Assembly (NCBI RefSeq): GCF_047495875.1
Contig: NC_092470.1
Coordinates: 18,526,001-18,590,000, forward strand
Direction: 5' to 3'
DNA from: Pithys albifrons albifrons
Taxonomy: Eukaryota; Chordata; Aves; Passeriformes; Thamnophilidae
DNA length: 64,000 nt
The translations under genes were made by a program, and so were the position numbers. A model generated the notes under the pieces. It saw nothing but the letters and a program-made list of their open reading frames with translations, was not told the DNA's origin and searched no databases. Each line of letters begins with the position of its first letter. The first letter of the stretch is position 1. Below, in pieces: positions 21,763-32,639 of the stretch.

Positions 21763-21930
21763 TGCGCGGCGGCGGCTCCCGCAGCCCCAACTCCAGCGAG
21801 CACCGGCACGGTTGGGTTTCCCAGCAGCTCCGCTTTCGGGGTTACTTCCTGTCCCGTTCCCCAGCGCTCGGCGGCACTTCCATCCCCCCGAGGCGCTGCC
21901 GTGACAGGGCAGCAGCTCCCGCCGCTGTGA

Positions 21931-24663
21931 TTCCCCCCAACTCCTCCGTATCCACCGACAGTGCCCTGCTTTTCCAGCAGAGATCCCGATTTTGGTGGAT
22001 AACCCTTTTCTCTTCCAGATTTTTGGAGACTCTTCCTATTTCGCTCTGCTGTTGCTTTTGTATTAACCATTTTTGTTCTTCGTTTCTCCCTTTTATGTAA
22101 TTGCATGGCTGAGTTCTACTTTCATTTTTTTTTAGGTTTAAGCTGCCTTAAAGGAGAATTAAAAATTGCGACTCCAAAGAATGAAATAAGACAGAAGTGG
22201 GAAAACAGCACTCAACCCCCCCCCAGAAAGGTGATGATTCATTTAGACTCTCAGAGTCATCCTCGACACATGGTTTGGCTGAGACTGGGGCCTCGTGTTG
22301 CGTTTTTATGGGTTTCAATAGGTAGCATTAGATTTCTTTGTTCTCTTAAAACCTACTTGTTGTTGACCTTTTAAAGTTTGAAAGCTCTGAAGCCCATTTG
22401 AAGTCGAGTTCCTCTGGTAACACTTTGTGATTTTCTAAAATTAATCTGCAAATGTTATTTTATGAATTGCTATTTCATGGGGGGTTTTTTGGGATTGCAT
22501 CTGAGGAATGTCACTTAAAATTACTTCACTCTGGGTTGTTAAAAGGGTCTTTTCTTAAAAGCTTTTCACAGATTTTTGGGGGGTTCAGCCCTGGATTTGT
22601 TTCTGCCTAGATTCTGGATTCTTTTTTTGGGCTAGGTCAGGGTAATTGCTTTAGGTTGGTTTAGTCATACCCGACTCCTGCGTGGGTCACTTTTGGGTGT
22701 GTTGTAACGGAGCTGCAGAAATTGGAATTCATTTAATTGGATGGTGCTTGTTTACAAGTACTTACTTTTTTGGGCTGAGATCATAGAAGGAGATAATGCT
22801 GTTAGGTGCTTAGGGGAAAAAATGAAAGGAGTCATCCAAACCAAGCCTGCTGGTAGGAGGAAGGTTCTGTTTCAGAGGGAGGGCTGTTCTGCAGGAGAAC
22901 TGTGTGTGAGATGAAGAGATGGGTTCTAGGAGAGAGAGTGGGGGGTGAGTGATGTCAGTCAGCCTTTCTCTGCATCCTGCTGTTCCTGTGCTTCCAATGG
23001 TGGCGTTTCTGAGCCTTCTCTTCATGCAGAGTCTGCCTTGAATCCCTTCTGAGCTGTCTCAAATGTAGGTGAGTTGGTTATTTTGGCAGATCCACCCTCT
23101 GTGCAGGTCCCTCTGGTCTTTGTGGTGTTTTCAGAGGTGTCACTGACTGTACCAAAGGGTTGGTCACTGCTGGCAGTGAGTTGATTTGCAGGGGAAGGAG
23201 CAGTACCTGTTGCCAGCAGTCTTGGTCAAGGCTGCCTTGTTTTTCCCATTGAGGTGTCTTTAGCACATGGCAAAGAGGAGCTGCTGCATGTCAAGGATTA
23301 AATAGAAAATCCCTCTGTAACACAAATGCAACGAGTTCTGAGTACAGGGGAGAAATATTCCATGTTACCTTGATAACATACCACCAACCCCCAGGTAACA
23401 GTGGAACATGTGGACGTGCCCAGTGTGGTTGCAGGAGGGATTTTTGTGCCAATAGGTGGGACTGATGGGCATCAGTGCAAACTCAGCAGTGCAGTTATGG
23501 CACAGCTGTTTCATCTGAATTTGCTTTATTGTGACTCTCTTCATAACCACCCAGTGATCTCCTGTCAGGGCTGGAGCTGCTCCAAGAGGGCACCTCTTGG
23601 TGCTGAGAAGTCGTGAGATCTTTGGGATTTATTCACAAAAGGAGACCTAAGTTTTCATTTGATTTTGGGAGCTCCTTCCTGTTGTAGAGGAAGTTTTACT
23701 CTTCAGGCTGTGTGCTCATTTTGGGATTATTTTGCCTTATTGTGAGTTCTAAACCCTTAAAGGAAGTGTGTTGTCTGAGAGGCTTTATTCTGTTGTTCCA
23801 GCAGTGCTTACAGAATGATGAGATCACAGTGAACATCTTGCTTTATCCACTGAAGACTTCCAACGAATTTTGTCCACTTGGATTCTTTTAGGTTGTATTA
23901 AATAGAAATACTTACCAAATGCACTTAAAGAGATTGTTGAATGACACAAACTCTATAAGCAGCACTCATCTTGTTCACCAGCCATGCTTTGAGTATTAGT
24001 GCTGAAGTGACTACTTTGATGTGGTGTGAACTGGCCATTGGTTCCTCCTCCTGTCATTCCATGCAGTGTTGGTGTTTGGGTTCTTTAGTGGTAGCAAGTC
24101 ATGTTAAAATACAAAAATCTTAGTCATTAGCCCTTAATACAAATTATTACTTTTAAGGCTCAGCTTTCATCTGACTTTTATAGTTTCAAACTTAATAGCA
24201 GCACCCCTGTAAGTTAGAGGAGTATTTGTATTTTTTCTTGCTACAAGAGGCCCTCCAAGCTCCCTGCAGTTTGTCAGTGCACATCTTGAGGGGGCAGGTT
24301 CTGGCTGTGTGAACCTGATACAACATTCTCTTCTGAAAAAGATCCCTAAGGCCTTGCTGTAGCAATAGCACTGAGGTCCTGGATTTGGAAAGAGTTGCAG
24401 GATTTTATTCCCTGGCTTGTGGTTAAGGTTGTCAGTCTATGGATGAGGATGGTTAACAGCTGATGTGCTTTCTGAAGGTGAGATTTCCATCAGGTTTGTG
24501 GACCTGAAGTCACATGACCTGGGTGATTCCTCTGGTTCTCCATCAAGCCCAAAAGCCAGGCCTCCCAAGCTGTCTGTGAAATGGATAATTGTTGGTAAAA
24601 CAACACCCCTGTGCTTGGGTTTCACCCACCTGCAGAAAGCACGGCAGCTGCTCATTAGTGTGG
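21931..24663 (+). other. ASB7: ASB7 intron 1 (first part), nothing recognised
   Basis: Ordinary intronic sequence. No SINE, LINE or conserved exon was recognised. Confidence 0.5.
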
Positions 24664-24948
24664 AGGAGCAGCAGCTCCAGTGCTGGGAACACCTGAACTT
24701 GGTGGGGGACATGAGTGTGGAACAGCAGCAGCTCCAGTGCTGGAAACACCTGAACTTGGTGGGGGACGTGGGTGTGGAACAGCAGCAGCTCCAGTGCTGG
24801 GGAAGCCTGAATTTGGTGGGGGACATGAGTGTGGAACAGCAGCAGCTCCAGTGCTGGGGAAGCCTGAATTTGGTGGGGGACATGAGTGTGGAACAGCAGC
24901 AGCTCCAGCACTGGGAACAGCTGAACTTGGTGGGGCACTTGCAGATTA
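24664..24948 (+). repeat. 57-bp minisatellite, five units
   Basis: Five near-identical 57-bp units, each containing agcagcagctccagtgctgg and 'cctgaacttggtggggga'. Because 57 is a multiple of 3, the array stays open in several frames on both strands, giving repeated 19-residue peptides. These are artefacts of the repeat and not genes. It lies in ASB7 intron 1. Confidence 0.92.
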
Positions 24949-25688
24949 CCTCTTTGACTTATTTTAAATTTAGTGTGTCCAAGCTATGAGATGGCATTAC
25001 AGGAGCTCTGACAAGAAATGTGTAACTTCTAATGACAGCTTGTGAAGAGTGGAGGCTTCTTGCCTTTGAAGTAGCAGTTCCTCTGTGATGTTTTGGATTC
25101 AGGCACTGTTAACTCATTGCAAACCCCATGTGGTGCTTGGTGATTTTCATCTCAGCCACAGCGATACCTCACTTGATGTCTGTCTGTCTGTCTGGGGTGA
25201 AGCTTGGAACAACCATTAGAAAATAGAGCCAGGGTTATAAGGCTCTGAAATTTTAATATTTCACATGTTATTTGCAAACTTCATGGTTGTGATATGAGAA
25301 TGCAAATAATAACACAATTGTTTGCATTACTCTTTTGTCTGAAGAGCTGCTGATAGAGGAGACTGAGTGACAGATGAAGGTGATGGTCATGTTTCAATTT
25401 GTCAAAAAATGAACACTGACCATTTTCAGAATTCCTTTTGCACATTTAACACATTTAACTTGTTCAAGTTTTGAAATGGGTGGGAGAAGTAAGTTGTGAG
25501 ACTAATAAAGGCTGATGTGATTATCCTTATTCCACAGGGCTTTATTTTTTCTTTTATTTATTTGATTTAAATGTCTTGAAATGCTTCAACCACAGGCAAC
25601 TTAGATCTACACTGATTAGGTCTATGCCAGATACTAAATGTCATCTGTAATGGGATGTGTTGTGGTCCTTATTCTGCTCTTGGGTGTG
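24949..25688 (+). other. ASB7: ASB7 intron 1, nothing recognised
   Basis: AT-rich intronic sequence between the 57-bp minisatellite and an LTR. Confidence 0.5.
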
Positions 25689-26922
25689 TGTCACATGAAA
25701 GGGAGGAGGGAGACAGAAATGCAAAGATTTCTAGTCTTAACGGTATTAATTAAAAGTTATTAGCTGTAAGTGCTTCCAGACAATCAGATCCTGATGTACC
25801 CAACTCTGTCTGTCTTTTACCTGACAGCACACAGGATGGAAGGGGTTCTGACCTCTGATGTGAAGCTTCACTTCAGCCAGGGAGAGAATTACCAGCAATA
25901 AGCACTTCTAGACAATCAGAGCCTTGTGTTCCCCAACACTGTCTGCCAACTAACGGACAGCCCACAGGTTGGAAGGTTTTCTGACTTCTAATACGAAGCC
26001 AGAAAAGAACTTTTCTCACAACAGCTCCCAAAATAACATTTATTAACACAAATATGTGACAGTTATTGTGGGTTCTGCTTTGCCGGTGAGAACGTTCAGC
26101 TGCAAGATTGTATTGAATTGGTAATAAAAGAGCCCAAAAGAAACCAGCACCGAACACATTCTACAGAGACAAACACACCAAACTCAAGTTACAACACAGC
26201 AACGTATCCCATCTTCCCAACAGACAGAAACCAGCAACAAAGAACTACTAACTACAAACAGCCACCTAAAACACTTACCCAGACACTCTCTCAATAACAT
26301 AAGACAATGAAATATCTTGCACACCACTCTCTGTAACACAAAGCAAAAGGGAAGAGCAGAGCTGCTTCTTATCAACACACATGTGGAAAAAAGAAACTGT
26401 GTTGCAAAGTGAGAATAGCAAAAAGCAATAACCAATATAAAAAAAGTGTGAAGCAAGTTACTGTAATTAGTATTAAGGTAGCAAAACACATTTAGTAAAA
26501 GAAATGCTTATAAAGTAAGAATCAAAGGAAGAAAGGAAGAAAGTAAAGTTAGAAACGATAGAAAGCACATGGTCTCCTCACCCCTACATTGTTCCAGACA
26601 AGATGCAGCAGTTCCCCTCACCCAGACACCGGCATATTTCCCTCTCCTTCTGGAGTTTAAACTCCAAACACTTTTTATACCTTTTTTCTTCTTCCATGTG
26701 GTTTGTGTGGCCAAGTCAATCTATTGGGAGGGTGATGGTGATGCCCTGAGGTGAGGTGGGCCCTTGAAGATGTCACAAAAGGCCGCGCTATGTCTTAACA
26801 CTCCATCTTTTGTTAATCTTATCAGTTTGAAAGCCCTTTGTCCTCTGCTTGGAGCATTTCTCTGCAGGGGGCTGAGGCATTTCCCTGAACCCATCAGGCC
26901 TTATCAGGGCCATCACCCTACA
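25689..26922 (-). mobile_element. Solo ERV LTR, 1234 bp, in ASB7 intron 1 (copy B of an inverted pair)
   Basis: On the minus strand it starts TGTAGGGTGATGG (from 26922) and ends tttcatgtgaca (at 25689), the same ends as copy A at 17119-18373. The TATA box reads tttttata at 26672-26679 on the plus strand, and the poly(A) signal tttatt is at 26039-26044. The flanks gtgtg (25684-25688) and gtgat (26923-26927) share only three of five bases, so the target duplication is decayed or absent. It is antisense to ASB7, with its promoter directed toward the shared CpG island. Confidence 0.9.
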
Positions 26923-29900
26923 GTGATTTTGCTATCAGGTCTATCTATCAGGGCATTTGAATGAGCAAAATGCTGTATTTTAAGGTCTTGCTTTTGGTAC
27001 CAACCTTTCACTTCCTTTAAAGTAAGTATATACATATGTTGGAATTAATTTTCCACATCATGTTTGCAGTGACTTTAAAGAAGTGACACATTGATGTAGA
27101 GAAGTGTAAGATCTCTTTGACAACATGAGACATTATCAATAGATAATGAAGGTGTTTGTCTTATTATTTTAATTCAGTGCTGCTTCTACTATAATTATTA
27201 GTATTTTAAGCAAACTTTGTTTAGTCATTGAGTGAGAGAGCTTTACTTTTACTAAATATGACTTCTTTTTGTTAAAGTTGCAGATCTTACTCTTGCCATA
27301 TGCAGCTAATTTTCCTTTGGGGGGGAAAAAGCTTGTTACTTTTTTAGTGGAGCAATCTGTTACCTTGTCTGTAGTCTGTGAAGTCAGTGCAATTCTAATT
27401 TGCATCAGCTAATAAAAAATGTGTGGGTTTTAAAGTGAAAATCATGCAAAAATTCTGAAAAAAATAAAAAAAGGTGAACGACTGATCATCTATGCAAAGA
27501 AACAAGGCTGGAAATGTGATCAAATTAGGTCATGGCAGTGCAGTTTTGTGCAGGGCTCTGAGCATATCTGAAGACCTTGTATGCTTTATCTTGGGAGGCA
27601 AAGCTCCTGGAAAATGCACAGAAGAGGGATGAAAAGAGCTTTTTTCCCCCCCTCCTCTCTGAGCCATCGTCAGGAAAGATGATTTCATGTTGCATTAAGT
27701 GGCAGAAATTGGAACTCAAGCTGAAAGCTGCACAGTTCATGGGAGTGTTTGGTGCAGGAGGAACAGGTCACAGTTGGGTTTGTGGGATCTGCTGGACAGT
27801 TCAGTATTTAATGGGTTTATTGTTTATTATATTGCAGTGCTCACACAGGACAAGGGGGCCTGTCACTAAAAGCTGCAGCCAGAGGAAACAAAAGGTCAGA
27901 GAGAGGTGTACAAAGAATTAATAATTGAGTCCAGGCTGTGAGAAACGTTCTGGGACTGATCCTGTTAACTGCAGGTGACAAGGAGGGAGGATCAGGAGGG
28001 TTAGTCTGAAGCAAGAGTGTGGATAGGGATCAAAACTGGCATTTGGTAAACCTTGCTATTATAAGGGTAGTTTTTATGTATTAAGAAAAGGATGAAGATA
28101 TTTGAGGTGCTGGCATTGCTTGCATGGTGAAGGTGCTTTAGCTGTTCATGAAACTCAGCCTGTATCAGCCTGAGCTGGCACAGGAGGGGCAGGAGACCAG
28201 AAATCTGGCTGGTGGCACCAGAAATCCCCCTGAGGGACAGAGGTCAATGCTCCACGTGGTCAGCTTTTATTCTTTACTTTGGGAAGCAGAGATGGGATGG
28301 AGATTTAAAAGAAAGAAAACCTCCATACAAAAAGAACAAAAAAAAAAAGAAACAAAAATACTACCCAAATGGTTTGGGAAGAACTAAGTGGATCCTGAAT
28401 GTTTTTCCTGGCATCTGACTCCCACAGGGAAAGGTTGAGCAGTCAGGCAGAAACACTTACTATAACCTTTGCATCCATTCCTGTTCCATACAGGAGCAGA
28501 TGCACATCGTCCTTAGGGCAGAGTTTGGGCCATTCATTCAAGGTTTGCTCCAGACAGGAAGCACATCTCTTGTTTCCCTTGACTTCCATAAAATACCCTC
28601 TGTAGCTTTTGCTCATCTGGCAGAAGCAAACTCTTCCCTGTCCCAACCTCTGGAGGACTCTGATAATGAAAGAGAACACACTCTGGGGTCTTTTCTGACA
28701 TAAATGCATTAAAATGTAGCATTCAAGCATAAGTACAAAGTAAAACTGTCACTTTTATTCTTTGCAACTTATAAGAAATCTCTTTTTTTAAGGGGTAGCA
28801 GGTTGTTTGACACACATGGGCACAGAAGATTATGAATAGTGAAGACCATGAGGAGTGGGACATCCATCACAGAGTAACAACCTCTTACAAGGTAATTCAG
28901 GACCACAATGAATTTATCCTGTTGTACTTGCAAAATCAATTAACTGCTGTTGTCCTCCATTTTCATCTACACAACCATTATAACCAACAATATATAGGTG
29001 CATTTTTCCCCTCTGTGCTTCATTTAGTTGTTTTTTTTTTCACTTGCATGCAGAAAACCAATGTGTAAGAACCCAAATGCATGCTGTGTTCTGAATGAGA
29101 TTGATTGCAGCTGCAAAACATTAAATATTAAATGCCAAAGGGCTACTTCCAGTAGTCCTCCTTCCCTTCTCCAAAGATTGATGTCTTAAGGGGGGATTTG
29201 CAAACAGGATTTTTAAATGATCTATGGGGCAGAAGTGGAAATGTTTTCAAAGCTGGTGTTTGCCTAAAACTATCCTGAAACCTTTAATGTTATGGTTAAG
29301 TATTCTTGTAATTTGAATTTCATTGCTTGCCATGGGGGTGAGATGGAAGAGGGGATATTTACAGAAAAACTGTGCAAGTGATAAAAGGAGCTGCCTGACT
29401 TTGTCTTCTGCTTTGTATGTTTGAGTCCTTATGTACTTCAGTACCAGCTAATTTGAATAAGCTCTGCGAGTCACATGCAACATATGGGGCCAATGCCAAT
29501 TTCTTATAATGCTGCATTACAAATATACCCACCAGCTGAGAAGTGTGAGGGAGAGAGCTTTGCTTTCCCTTAACCAACTGTCTCCAGAGAGAGTTGCAGG
29601 GGATGCTGCTGGTCACTTCAATGAGGAATCCCATTTCTCTTCATCTCTTTAGTCATCCCACCTTTTCCATAGACTCTGACCAGCTGTTCTGACCTTAATT
29701 TTCAGGATCACATGAGGGCTTGCAAATATTAATCCTTTAGAAGAAAGGATTGTTAAAATGGCAGCAGAAAGTTTGTTTATATTAACTTTTGATCAGATAT
29801 TCTCAGTTTGAGAAAAACTGGGTATTGTAGATATTCAGAGACTGAGGCTAAAGTCTGAGTTGTTATTTTTTATAAGGGTTTTGCACGACTCATATTTATT

Positions 29901-31719
29901 ATCAGTTGGATTCTACAGGCAGTTTTCACCTGCAAATCCAGAGAAAGGTTGATTCCTGTAACTGGAATTCCATTGACAGTGCTGTTAGTGGTGTGGTGCA
30001 GAAAGAAGTCAGGCTCACTGTCCTGTAGGTGAGCATGTCCTGAAGTGCTAATTGGAGTTTAGAAAAGAGCTTAGCAAAAGCTTATTAGAGTCAATAGAAA
30101 TACTTCCATTGCCATCAGATTAACCAAGTTTGATTTTTGGAATATGCTGCAAAAGCTGACCTAGTGAATTAGCAGTGGCTGTTTTGTAAATCCCCTTTCC
30201 TTCCAGTCTCAGATAATGTTCACATTATAAAACAAAACAAAGCCAATTCCTAAGCCATGTATGACATATGGAGCTGAAAAGTCTTTTTTAATAACCCTGT
30301 GCTGAAGCAGTGATCGTTGCCATACATGGTAAGTTGAAGCATTTATAAATGTCAGGGACAGGCATTTACTGGATGTCATTTCCATATTTGCAGTGCAAGT
30401 GGGGTCACTGGAGCTACCTGGTAATTACGAGTTTATATCTCTCCAAAAAGCAGATGAAGAACTTCTCTGCCGTGGGCACGACGAGGTTGTAGAAGAGCAA
30501 ACCCAGAGCTGGGCCTTTATCTGCAGAGATGGCAGTGATTGATGTCTTCACTCTCCTCTTGTCCGTGTGTGTGTCTGGATCCCAGGAAAACAAGTGCCCA
30601 GTGGGACATGGGGAGTTGATTGCCATGTCTCTTGAATGACCTGTGGATCACAAGGATCTGGAAATCCATAGCATATTTACATAGGAGGGTTTAGGTGATG
30701 ATGTGGGTTGACAGCCTAATACACCAAGGTTATTGTAAATTTTAGGGTTTGTGTTCAGAACTTTTCTCTGTAGTTAAATCTTGATTAACTTTGAAGGAGT
30801 TTAAATACATTCCTCTTTCTAATCTCTTAGTTCTCTGTTAATACCCATTGCAACAGGTTTTAAATACTTTCTGAGGCTCCCATTGCTCAACATTCCCTTT
30901 TCCATACCCTGCTTTTATTCTTGCTTCTGATACTCCTTTCCATTCTAGGACTGCGGGATACATTACAATGTATGGGAAATGTAAACGCTTTGTGTACTGT
31001 GGAAAAATCCTTAAATACCTGGTTTTTTCTTATCACCAAGTAGAACTGCAGATGGGTACTTTTCAAACAGAGCATGGACTGTAGTACTTCCCTTTTTTCC
31101 CCAATATGTGCTTGTTTCTAGGCTCTTAAAATGGCTATTTCAGATAACCTTTTGGCCCAGCTCTCATATACTGTGTCAAGGTAATTAGAAATGGAATAGT
31201 TCTGTGTATGTTCTCATGGTGTTTGACAGGGCTGGAGTAACTGCACTTACATTTTCAGGTCTTATATTACTATCTTTGTGTCTGATTTTTGCAGTGTAAA
31301 AGTTCTTTGCAGCCTTTATGTACTGACTAAGAAATGCCAAGCCAGAATACAGACAGTAGGCTCTAATTAAAAAAAAAATGGTGAAAAAGAAGAAAAGAAA
31401 ATGTGAGTTTGCGGTTTGAACTTCAGTGTTACTCAGATTCACATACAGTAGGTCACAGGATTATGTTAGTAAAATAAAATTATCTCCACTGAAGCTTAGA
31501 GGGGATACATGTCTAGAAAAATAAAGATTGTCCTCGTTCAGTTGCTGTAGCAGTGCAGTGCTGCTTCATGCAACAGTTTAACCAGCACCTCTGGAGTCAG
31601 CAACGCAGGTGTTGTGATTTTTAAATGATTGTTGAGTTCTGGAGATTTTTCATTTTGCTTATTGCTCAGGAGCTTTACTTGTGAACTGTTGTTTGCTGCT
31701 GTCATTTCTGAAGAATATG
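26923..31719 (+). other. ASB7: ASB7 intron 1 (later part), no recognised feature
   Basis: 4.8 kb of AT-rich intronic sequence. Minus-strand frames of 95 codons (28443-28730) and 70 codons (30414-30626) are the longest here. I do not recognise either product and see no splice or promoter context for them. Confidence 0.45.
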
Positions 31720-32176
31720 CTGGTCCAGAGAAGAGCAACGAGGCTGGAGAAGGGACTGGAGCACAAGTGCTGTGGGGAGAGGCTGAGGGAGCTGGGGGTG
31801 TTTAGCCTGGAGAAGAGGAGGCTCAGAGGTGACCTCAGCACTGTCTGGAACTCCCTGAAGGGAAGTTCTGGCCAGGTGGGGATTGGTCTCTTCTCCCAGG
31901 CACTCAGCAATAGGACAAGGGGGCACGATGGGCTCAAGCTCTGACAGGGGAAATTGAAGTTGGAGAGCAGAAAGAAATTCTTTGCAGAGAGAGTGCTCAG
32001 GCATTGGAATGGGCTGCCCAGAGAGGGGGTGAATTCCCCATCCCTGAAGGTTTTTCAGCTGAGCTTTGCCGTGGCACTGAGTGCCATGATCTGGTAAAGG
32101 GACTGGAGTTGGCCCAAGGGTTGGACTTGATGATCTTGGAGGTCTTTTCCAACCCAATCCATTCTATGATTCTGTT
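31720..32176 (+). mobile_element. CR1 LINE 3' end (about 455 bp) in ASB7 intron 1
   Basis: It starts ctggtccagagaagagcaac and ends 'ccattctatgattctgt'. It carries the 'gagagagtgctcaggcattg' and 'cactgagtgccatgatctgg' blocks. It is in the same orientation as ASB7 and ends about 200 bases before ASB7 exon 2. The copy at 39929-40400 is very similar over its full length. Confidence 0.92.
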
Positions 32177-32379
32177 TATAACATGTAAGTGTCCTTCTCT
32201 TTTGCAGTTCAGTGATGTGACCCACATTCTCTGATTTCCTAATAACTGTGGGGTCGTGTGGGTTTCCTCTTGTGTGTAACAGGCTTTGCATCTCCAGAGA
32301 ATCTGTAGCACTGCATTTCTTTATCCCTGACTTACTGTTCATCCCAATCCTAACTGATACGTGCTTCCTGTTGCTCCAG

Positions 32380-32428
32380 GTGCCCGCGTGCCCCCATGAG
32401 GCTGCTGTGAGAGGCACATGCCGCTAGG
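32380..32428 (+). promoter_or_regulatory. ASB7: ASB7 exon 2 leader with two upstream ATGs
   Basis: The acceptor ttcctgttgctccag places the exon start at 32380. The 49-nt leader holds a 4-codon upstream frame (ATG AGG CTG CTG TGA, 32396-32410). A second out-of-frame ATG at 32418 has a frame that runs past the ASB7 start and, in spliced mRNA, ends a few codons into exon 3. Both have C at -3 (weak context), while the ASB7 ATG has A at -3. This suggests leaky scanning that could damp ASB7 translation. Confidence 0.65.
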
Positions 32429-32639
32429 ATGTTACACCACCACTGCCGGCGGAACCCTGAGCTGCAGGAGGAGCTGCAGATCCAGGCGGCCGTGGCGGCG
32501 GGCGATGTGCACACCGTGCGCAAGATGCTCGAGCAGGGCTACTCCCCGAACGGGCGCGACGCCAACGGCTGGACCCTGCTGCACTTCTCTGCGGCCCGGG
32601 GCAAGGAGAGGTGTGTCCGGGTGTTCCTGGAGCACGGAG
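32429..32639 (+). CDS. ASB7: ASB7 exon 2, first coding exon (coding part)
   Basis: 211 nt encoding residues 1-70 plus one base, ending ...VRVFLEHG and splitting the next Ala codon. The donor is gtgagt (32640-32645). It is GC-rich with strong GC3. An LTR-derived repeat begins only 45 bases after the exon end. Confidence 0.97.

Larger units (their letters stand above)
20430..21930. promoter_or_regulatory. CpG island, shared LINS1/ASB7 promoter
   Basis: This is the only long stretch with very high G+C and dense CpG in the window; the flanks are AT-rich. It lies between the 5' ends of two divergent genes and covers both inferred first exons. It extends further on the LINS1 side (from about 20430) than the short core needs. 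Long open frames across it on both strands are a by-product of GC richness and are not genes. Confidence 0.92.

Noticed and set aside
21014..22106. Long minus-strand frames (258 and 336 codons) and a 188-codon plus-strand frame across the CpG island
   Set aside because: GC-rich sequence lacks stop codons by chance. The products are Arg/Pro/Ala/Gly-rich without domains, and the region is explained as the promoter and non-coding first exons.
28443..28730. A 95-codon minus-strand frame in ASB7 intron 1 that looks protein-like in composition
   Set aside because: I do not recognise a family, the frame has no promoter, splice or poly(A) context, and frames of this length are expected by chance over 10 kb.
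31659..32157. Frames of 90-150 codons within CR1 copies (also at 39734-40319, 50607-51050 and 62863-63246)
   Set aside because: They cover CR1 3' untranslated and terminal sequence in several frames on both strands. None shows reverse transcriptase motifs.
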